Origin: an uncultured Ignavibacteria bacterium
GTDB taxonomy: Bacteria > Bacteroidota > Ignavibacteria > Tepidaquicellales > Tepidaquicellaceae
Length of the DNA stretch: 12,439 nt
NCBI GenBank assembly: GCA_937974175.1
Contig: CALJIG010000132.1
Location: 1-12,439, forward strand
Reading direction: 5' to 3'
Positions 1 through 8,100 of this stretch are shown in pieces. Position 1 is the stretch's first letter. Each line of letters starts with the position of its first letter. The translations under genes were made by a program, and so were the position numbers. The notes under the pieces were generated by a model, which was not told where the DNA came from, searched no databases, and worked only from the letters and a program-made list of their open reading frames with translations.

Positions 1-6
1 AATTTG

Positions 7-23
7 TAGTAAAAATTTTACTA
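7..23. repeat. Perfect inverted repeat in AT-rich non-coding end
   Basis: TAGTAAAA, one base, TTTTACTA: eight perfect base pairs around a single central A, with two more pairs possible beyond one mismatch. It contains one G-C pair only, so it would be a weak terminator. It could be a protein-binding palindrome. Chance occurrence in AT-rich DNA is quite possible. Confidence 0.3.
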
Positions 24-41
24 AAATGTATAGAAAATTTC

Positions 42-58
42 GTATAAATCATTTATAC
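42..58. repeat. Second perfect inverted repeat in AT-rich non-coding end
   Basis: GTATAAAT, one base, ATTTATAC: eight perfect base pairs around a single central C. It lies 18 bases from the first palindrome and has the same 17-base size. Function is unknown: a weak transcript end for the minus-strand cluster, an operator for a gene beyond the left edge, or chance. The rest of 1-122 shows no coding frame. Confidence 0.3.
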
Positions 59-122
59 AATATAAGGTTTAGCCTAAAATTGTTTTTTTCAAATCTTCTC
101 AAACTAAATATTGTTTAAAATT

Positions 123-262
123 CTAATTCAATAAAACCATTCTTTTTTCTCTGTGTATGAATCGGTCTCTAACATATAATCATAGACTCCACTTGCTCTT
201 TGCGAAGCATCCCTGTCAGCTTCATACTTGCTTGGTTTTAATACTTCTATTGTTCGGATTTT
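123..262 (-). pseudogene. Decayed T9SS C-terminal sorting-domain remnant
   Basis: Read on the minus strand from 247, this stretch gives EVLKPSKYEADRDASQRASG, then VYDYMLETDSYTEKK. That lines up with the tail of the intact propeller protein (EDLKPGIYEVEWDASHRASD...ETYSETK): 20 of 35 residues and, by my hand count, 76 of 105 bases match. The conserved Trp of 'EWDAS' is Arg here. After EKK the frame breaks at a run of six A (143-148). One additional A would restore KKRMVLLN-stop, ending at 123, against KRMVLLK-stop in the intact gene. There is no start codon, no NYPNPFNP motif and no upstream body. The frame is closed by a TAA at 263-265 inside the DUF6624 gene. It is therefore a fragment, unless a -1 shift joins it to that gene. 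Confidence 0.75.
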
Positions 263-843
263 TTAAATGAATTTATATATTCTTCAATTGTTTCCATTCC
301 CAATTCTAATCTTCTTTTATTAACATTCTTCGGGTCTTCTATATCTTCAAGCTGCCATTCATTATTATCCGGATTCCATTTAAATTGAGTGCCACAAAGC
401 TGTTTTGGTCCCGTTCTTAATCTTACCCTGTCATCAAGCATCGCAGCCATTTCATTAGGTAATTCTCCAATTCCCGCTAAGCGCCAGATTTCAGGCAGCC
501 ATTTTTTCTGAAAATCAAGGTTACCGGAATGCTGAATGACCAAAAACTCTGCTTGCACTCCCTTTTCTCCGACTTTGCTTCTGCTTAAAAAGCCATGTTC
601 TTCAAGAAAGGATTTCATGAACTCTTCATTAAGAGAATCTGAACGCAACATAATAGTCTTCATTGAATCAACCTGTGGAGAATCTATACCATATTTTTCT
701 ATCAGTTTTTCCATATTATCTCTTGCCTTCTGGTCAGCATCATACACTCCTTCAAGAAGAACTTTTATGGAATCCTGCCCGTGTAAACACTGTGCGAAAG
801 TAGATAGGATAACAAAACTCGTCGCAAAAAAAGTTTTTCTCAT
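247..843 (-). CDS. Exported DUF6624-family protein
   Basis: A 198-residue protein with a Sec signal peptide (MRKTFFATSFVILSTFAQCLHG). C19 is not in a good lipobox because Q precedes it, so a soluble exported protein is more likely than a lipoprotein. The mature part has a helical start (DADQKARDNMEKLIEKYG), then a conserved-looking core: GEKGVQAEFLVIQHSGNLDFQKKWLP (with H105), MAAMLDDRVRLRTGPKQLCGTQ and DPKNVNKRRLELGMETIEEY. I recognise this as the DUF6624 pattern common in Bacteroidota. Its function is unknown to me. The ATG overlaps the stop of the propeller gene by 4 bases, which suggests coupled translation. Its stop at 247-249 lies directly at the edge of a decayed T9SS-tail sequence read in the -1 frame, so the natural C-terminus may have been changed by an indel. 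Confidence 0.8.
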   Translation of the reverse strand: MRKTFFATSFVILSTFAQCLHGQDSIKVLLEGVYDADQKARDNMEKLIEKYGIDSPQVDSMKTIMLRSDSLNEEFMKSFLEEHGFLSRSKVGEKGVQAEFLVIQHSGNLDFQKKWLPEIWRLAGIGELPNEMAAMLDDRVRLRTGPKQLCGTQFKWNPDNNEWQLEDIEDPKNVNKRRLELGMETIEEYINSFKKSEQ

Positions 844-2096
844 TTCAGCAAAACCATCCGCTTTGTTTCTGAATATGTTTCAGCCTCTAACTTATAATAA
901 TATACGTCACTTGCCCGATGCGAAGCATCCCACTCGACTTCGTAAATTCCAGGTTTTAAATCTTCATTAACCAGAATAGCCATCACACGTCCTGTTATAT
1001 CGTAAATTGTCAGCATTGCAAATACTGATTTTGAGATGCTAAATTGAATCTTAGTATTTGGATTAAACGGATTTGGATAGTTCTGCGCTAGTGAAAAACC
1101 CGATGGGACTTCATTTGAAATAGGTTGAATGCCTACTGGTCCACCGCCATTTGTTGTATAAATCAGCTGACCTGACCAAGGTACAGCCCACACATTTTGC
1201 GAATTAATACAAAAAATATCTTTTATGTTTACTGTATCTTGAACCGGTGTCGATTGTTGAAACCAATTTAAACCGGAATTTATAGTTTTGTATATTCTGC
1301 CTCTGCCGCAAACATACCCAGTATCAATTGAACCAAAATCTATTCCATAGAAATTGACTGAATTAAAGGAACGGCTAATCCAGTTTGTTCCTCCATTAAT
1401 TGTGGTAAGTAACGCTCCATTTTTTCCAACAATCCATCCAATAGTGTTTGGTCCGTAATTTTTGAAAATTACATCCCTCAATGTAGAAGTGGTTCCCGAA
1501 TTTTGATTTACCCAGCTTGTGCCTCCATTTGATGAATAAAGAACAACTCCTGAATCACCAACACAGTATACAGTATTTGAATTAAGCATCAAAACACTAT
1601 ATAATCGCGCTTGGTTATTTCTCACTAGAATCTGCCAGTTTGTTCCACCATTAGTTGTTTTCAGGATTACCCTATTTGAATCTTTACTGCCAACAGCAAT
1701 TCCTAAGTTAGCATCAATAAAGTGAACGCAGTTCAGCCAAGATTGGATACCCGAATTCTGAAGTATCCAGCTAACACCTCCATCGGTGGTCTTTGAAATT
1801 TTACCGTGGTAACCCGCTACCCAACCGGTATTATTATTAAGAAAGAACAGACCTGACAACTTGTTGGTATCAACTGTTCTGTTCCCGATCCAATGTAGTC
1901 CGCCATCTGTTGTCTTAAAAATAGTATCTTTTTTTGAAGGATGAACCAACCAGCCTGTATTCAAATTAAGGAATTGAATTCTTGGTACTGGTTCTTGGTC
2001 GTCTGTTTGTGTAGTTTGCAAATTGTCTACTGCCCACTGAGCGAGTAAAAATTGCGATAAAAATGATATAACAATATAAATTAATAATGTTTTCAT
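840..2096 (-). CDS. Exported seven-repeat beta-propeller protein (YCF48/BNR-like) with T9SS C-terminal sorting domain
   Basis: A 418-residue protein with a signal peptide (MKTLLIYIVISFLSQFLLAQ, cleaved near residue 19-20). Its body has seven repeats of the form KTTDGG..W, at residues about 61, 102, 146, 187, 231, 270 and 313. Each follows a strand such as NTGWVAG or NTVYCVG. This is the Asp-box-like signature of the YCF48/sialidase-type propeller, and seven copies suggest a seven-bladed ring. Residues 324-418 form a type A T9SS sorting domain (GFSLAQNYPNPFNP, IYDITGR, LKPGIYEVEWDAS, KRMVLLK). The protein should thus cross the outer membrane and end up secreted or surface-bound. It starts 36 bases after the TcA stop, and its stop overlaps the ATG of the next gene (ATGA, 840-843). 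No Shine-Dalgarno sequence is visible. Such propellers are adhesion or binding scaffolds of unknown ligand. A link to the toxin is possible only by position. Confidence 0.88.
   Translation of the reverse strand: MKTLLIYIVISFLSQFLLAQWAVDNLQTTQTDDQEPVPRIQFLNLNTGWLVHPSKKDTIFKTTDGGLHWIGNRTVDTNKLSGLFFLNNNTGWVAGYHGKISKTTDGGVSWILQNSGIQSWLNCVHFIDANLGIAVGSKDSNRVILKTTNGGTNWQILVRNNQARLYSVLMLNSNTVYCVGDSGVVLYSSNGGTSWVNQNSGTTSTLRDVIFKNYGPNTIGWIVGKNGALLTTINGGTNWISRSFNSVNFYGIDFGSIDTGYVCGRGRIYKTINSGLNWFQQSTPVQDTVNIKDIFCINSQNVWAVPWSGQLIYTTNGGGPVGIQPISNEVPSGFSLAQNYPNPFNPNTKIQFSISKSVFAMLTIYDITGRVMAILVNEDLKPGIYEVEWDASHRASDVYYYKLEAETYSETKRMVLLK
861..965 (-). repeat. Intact partner copy of the T9SS-tail repeat (direct repeat with 143-247)
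   Basis: These 35 codons are the LKPGIYEVEWDAS...ETK part of the propeller gene. They match 143-247 in the same orientation at about 72% of bases, with exact blocks such as GATGCTTCGCA. Together the two copies bracket the DUF6624 gene. The similarity may come from a local duplication, or from two independent members of the many near-identical T9SS tails found in such genomes. Confidence 0.7.
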
Positions 2097-2132
2097 AGAT
2101 TTAAATTAAAAATTATTAATTATCATAATTTG

Positions 2133-5100
2133 TCATGGTTCTAATTCATAAATAATCCAGATATCTTCTACAATGTTACTATTAATGTTAATTACTCCAT
2201 TTTTTATAAGCATATTAGAACTATTGTTATCTACAATTTCAACTATTTTAATTTCCCCATTATTTTCTCTATAAGAATAAAATAATTTATCAACACTGCC
2301 TGAATTTTTCCCCGCTAATCTCATTTGATATGAAATATGATCTGTTGTCAATACCGGGCATCCAATATCCACTAATTTAGCGAAAGCATTATCTACACCT
2401 GGGTCGACTATATTATTGTGCATCAAATGCCACTCTTGCGGAAAGTCATGCTTCCATGACATTAATTGTTTAGCATTAATTGGGATTGTTGATGATGAAG
2501 TAGTATTACCTCCTTTTGCCACATACCGTACATGTAATATTAAATCACTTATTGTACTATAATCAAAATCATGTTGATTTGGTAAGCTGATATCCCATTG
2601 GGAAACTACCCCTTTGTTTTCAAATGGCATATATCGTTCATCTCTTAAATTTGCTTCAAAAACAGCAGGATCATTATTCGAAGATGATGTTATAATTTCA
2701 TCAAATGTTGCAGAATAATTTACAGTTGTATCTGATACATTCCAACCAATCCAATGATTCTTCAATGATAGTTTGATATTGGTTGATGTATGGGGACCTG
2801 TTATGCAAGGTAATGATACTGCTACGCTCTTAATTCTCATTGCATATAACTTTTTGTCCGGGAATTCTAAATTAAATAGCCATTCCGGAAGGTTTATAGT
2901 ACATTCTCCATTTTTTATTAATTGTACTAAATTATCCGGATGTAATAATTTCAAAGAAATACTTTTTGTTAGCTCGTATTCTCTATTATTATTTTTTATA
3001 TACATTGAATCCAGTTCTTTCAATTGAACACTCAACCTGTCACCAGCCAGAAGCCCCTTCCTGCCGCTATCCCAGTTTCCGAACACAACAGGCGCTTCTG
3101 TTCTACCTAATTCATTTTGATATGCCTTTTGTGCATGTTTAGCCATATCGTAAGCAAGTTCATAGGCTTTCCTATGCAGTTTCATTAATTCGCCTGACAT
3201 CCAGGTATAAAGCTGCTGATTTGTAAACTTTGATTTCATCCAATCGTATATCTCCTTCGATTGCTCTTGCTGCAGTTCATGATTTTCCAGTTCTTTTTCA
3301 GCAAGTGCAATTCTGATCTCAGCTCCTAAAATCTGTTTTTCAATTTGTTTTAATTCCTCATTGGCAGTTTTAATCTGTAAAGCCCAATCTTCATATCTTC
3401 TTTCATAATTTGCGTAAGTAGCAGACATTGATGCTTTGTTCCTCAGTAATGATGCATATACACCAAATGATGTCGCAATTACATCTGTGATGTGCGCAAG
3501 AGTCCTGCCGCCGGTTTCTGCAGAAGGAATTGGACCGAGATGAAATTGCGGTATTAATCCTAGAATTTGAGCTAACAATTTTGTTTCCTGCTCAATTTTC
3601 ATGTATTTATCAGCATTTGAAGTAAGTTCAATAGTTTTCAATTCTTTACCGCTTATATAAGCTCTTCCCTGGTAGTCATTAAGTCTGATTTCAATCAATT
3701 TTTTGTTATGCATCAAAGAATTTAGGTTATTCTTTGCCTCTTCAAGCTGGAGTTTTTTTAAATTCTTGGATGCCTTTAATATATTTTGTTCATGCAATTG
3801 CCTTATCAATGAAAGTTCTTCTGCATCCCGTTTTTCAAAAGCAGATAGTAATTGACCTCCAAGTGATTTAACCTCACCGCAAAATTCATTTGCTTTCTGA
3901 ATCAAAAATGAATAACGATAATTTAGCGGAGGGGTTGCCAGATCTTCTAAAACTTCTGATATATCAAGACCCATTGCAGTTGCACGTACCAGAAGCGCAG
4001 GATCTATCGGAGGCTGAAACAGGGGTAATTCTCTGATATTACCATTAATATCCCTGCAATTCCTGATCTTGAACAATCTGTCATTAACTTTTTCCCAATA
4101 TTCCAGCAATTTTGGATTTTCCGGAATACAAAATAGTAAATTGGGCAAGGAATAGTTTTTGGAACTATTATATGCATTAGAATTGCACATACAGTTGTTG
4201 TAAAATTCTGCCCCTGTTAACTGGCTTTCAATATTTACAGATGCATTTGAGAAGGGATCTAACCCGTTCAGCAAATCATTATAACAAAAGCTTGTTGTAT
4301 TGTTTTTATTGATCTTTTTTGGCTTTTCTCCCAATAGATTAAATGCCATGATATACAGATTTGAAGCTTCGTTAATAGATTCAGTAGTAAACTGTGTGAA
4401 CAGATGATCTGCCCAATCTAGCAGAGTTTGAATGTACTCCATATAAACCCATAACATATAAGCCCTGTTTCTCATTGCGGCTATTCTGTGCGGTTCAAAA
4501 GGATTATCTCTCCAGTCTTCTATCTGGGCACATAATTCTTTTTTCTTCGTCTCTTCATCATTACTTAATGCGTTTCCGCTTAATAGACGCATTAAATTCT
4601 GAATAGAGCCATCAGATACATCCTGCATAAACGGCTTTATCATCCAATATCTTAAATTACCAAATGCGTTTTCATGGTTTGTCGGGTCAAAAACAAACTG
4701 CAGCCATTTAATTGCTTCAGAAAATTTATTGTTATTTTTCAATTCCCTTGCAATTAAAGAAACCAAATGAAAGAATACTTCCCAGTTATAATGTGAATAT
4801 GCTCCGTTATAAGAAAAATCATACTCATCTTTAGGATACGGATTTACAATATATGAGTTTACAGGAAGATATTCCTGATTAAACTTATTAATGATTTTAG
4901 TCTGCCTCCTGATATCAGGATTTTTTGAATTCAAAAGCCCGGTAATACCATATTTGTTTAACTCTGAAAGCATTAAGCAAACGAAAGGATGCTCAAAAGA
5001 TTGTACAATGAATTTGTTTCCTGGTGTTGAAACATTTTCACAAACATACTCAAATTTATTTCCTGTTCTTTTGAAATAACATTGACATTTTACTGATATG

Positions 5101-8100
5101 TTTCTTTCAATAAAGAAAGAATGTTTTTTATCACTAAAGAAGAATGCGCTGTTCCACATCGCATCCTTATACTGGTGAGGATATGTCAATATGAATTTGC
5201 TGTTAGTGTCCCTGAATATCTTAAATGAACCGCCAACATGCGCCCGAATGTTTTTAACGAATAATCCATTTTCAAGTGATTCAGTATCAATTCTGTCAAC
5301 TCCCTGAAGCATTTGCATTGCTTTGGGGATTGTTTGATTTGGACGGGCAATTAATGTTGCAGGCCAAGTTGTGTCTATTACTGAAGGTATTATTTCTACT
5401 TTATTGCTGCACGAAGTTATCAGGAACCTGTCTTCAAATGCTAATTCCGTATAACCTGTGTGATAAGTCTCCCATTCCTTTGCATATTCCCGCCTGCAAT
5501 TAATAATCAGATCATTTCCGGGATTAGTTTTTTCACCCCAAAAGTAAAACGAATTTTTTTCAAGGCTTACCTGGGCATAGGTTTCAAGATTTTCAGCAAG
5601 TCTTGCCCCTTTTCTCAATTCATCAGTTCCAAGTTTTCTGTAAATATTATTAAATGCATCCGGCCCGCAATAGTGTCCTGCCAGTACTGTACCATCAAGA
5701 ATTTTTTTTCCAGTCCATTTTCCAAATTCTAATCTGGAATAGCACATCTTGATTTCGTAATAAGGAGCATTTTGTTCTTCTCCATCAATAATTCTTTTGA
5801 TCTTACGATGCTCTTTTTCAATAAATACAGGCCAGAATAAATGTAATCTCCTGTTAAATACAACAGGAATAATATGATCTCCTTCAATATCCTGTTCAAT
5901 TTTTTCCCATGTTGACCATTTGTTTTTAGTTCTATACCTGTAATAGTGGGCATATGGAGCATTCCATGTCCTGGCGATTACATGGATTTTTTCTTCGGGA
6001 TCTGTTTCAATATATGTTCCTCTGATATCTAATCTTGCAGCTTCGTTTAAATTGCTTAAATAATTGAAATATGCTTTTTCACAGTTATTAGCATTTATTT
6101 CATCCTGCTGAAGCAGATCTTCTGCTTCTTTAAAAAACGGTGATTTATCAAGCCTTAAAGAAGGTTCTATCCAGTTTTCAGGATATAAGAATATTTTTCT
6201 GTTCGCTTCCCAAACCCTGTAATTTTTTCTCCATTCCCACTCATTTTTATCGTCCTCATCCATACAAACATCAGTCTCCAATCCCATTAACGACCTGTGT
6301 ATCAATAACTGAACGGATGATATTGCCATCAAAATTCTGGTAGTTTTACGGCATGGTTCCATTTCGGCATCAAATAGAAAATGGTCAAAAATTGAACTTT
6401 CGTTTTTAAAACCCCTCTGACCTATATAAAATGAAACCAAGGCATCCCTTAAATCTGATCTGAATTTATTATGTATAGGTATAATGTATTTGCTCCATGA
6501 CTTAAAATCTGAATATTTGTTTCTTAAATGACCTCTAATGTTTTCTCTGAAATCGCTGATATTGCTCTCAGTATATCCACCTGTTGGATTTGCTGACCAA
6601 ATCCATTTCCAGCTTTCAGAATATTTTAAATCAATCTTCTTGGATAAATTATATATAGAAATTAAAGAAGTCATTATCTCAATTAGATCAGCTGTAGATG
6701 AAGTAACCACTTGTGTCTTTTCAAACATATCAATAAAATCGTCATTACTCATTTCTTTGATACAACTGTTTTGCCCCGAAATTATATAAAGATCTTCAGG
6801 TAAATTTCCTATATTATTGAGTAAATCACTCACTTTCTGGAAATATTCATTCTGCTGAATATCAAGAAATTCAGATTGTAAAGCAGCATTCTTTAGCCAT
6901 ATTAAATGTTCAAGATTTGATACTGAATAGTTATCATCAAGCCAGTAAAATGAATCATTAGGTATCTGTATGCGGCTATGAATTTTAACGTCTATACCTG
7001 ATTCTAATCCTAAATCACTTAAACTGCATAAATTCTTAAACATAGAAATTCTGTTTAAATACCTGTACATTCTTGTAAATTGACCTGAAATAGAATCCCA
7101 GTCCCTTGCAACATTGACAGAAATGAAATTGCTAAACCAAGCAGAATTATTATAATTTATAAGTTGTTTAATACTGTCATCATTTATTCTTAGAAGTTCA
7201 CCAAGATATCTTGAAATTATGTCTTCCAAATATGGAGCTAAATGTTCATCATTTTCATCAATTATCGGCTGATTATTATCATCGTATCCTGAAGGATACT
7301 GATTCCTGGTTTCGGTTAAAGCTAATTCTATTTTTTCCCAGGCGTCTCTTGCAATTTTTTCGAAATTTGGATCTACAGCTTTTCCCTGGTTATCCAGTTC
7401 AAAATATCCCTTACCTCTGTTAATATCATAAAATGCTGTTGGCAGAATACATAGTTTCTTAAATTCTAAGTATTTATCAATAAATTTAATTATTTGAGCC
7501 GGGTTCACGGGGTTAGCAGAAAACGGATTGCCGCTCATACTTATAAAGGATATCAATTCTTTGATACTTAAATTAAGAACATCAGCCAGGATACAATATG
7601 CTTCTAAATCAGAAACTACCCCGGTTGTTAAAACAGGATTTGAAGAAGGAAAATTACAGTTTACAATCGCATCTAATTCCTGTTCATCAATTTTCAGAGC
7701 AAAACATATAATTGCTTTTTCATCAGGTAAAAGATCTTTAATTTTTTTAGTGTTGGATGAAGAATCCAGTGTAACCGGATCAAAAAAAGTTTTTACTGCA
7801 TCGCTGAAAGAACTATTACGGTATTTATCAGTATAATATTCTGTCCAGGATTTTTTAATGTTATCAAAGAAAGGTCTATCGCTGCAAAATATTAACACCT
7901 CAATAAATGTTTTGCTTATTTTATCCTTCAGATAAATTGCTGATGCAAGCTTAATAATGAATTCTTCATTAATTACGTTACCAAATGATTCAATAGCTTT
8001 ATCCAGCTCAGAGATACTTAACTTACTAATTCTTCTCAATCGCTCAAATTTCATAAGCCTTTCTGCAACTGCCGAATTTAAAACCGGTGAAAAAGTAAAC

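Noticed and set aside
259..267. Programmed -1 frameshift site at TTTAAAAAAT in the DUF6624 gene
   Set aside because: In the reading frame the codons are TTT AAA AAA, which do not form a canonical X-XXY-YYZ heptamer, and the downstream tail is itself broken; mutation or sequence error is simpler.
536..970. Plus-strand open frame of 144 codons opposite the DUF6624 gene and the propeller gene end
   Set aside because: It crosses two real minus-strand genes and shows no domain features.
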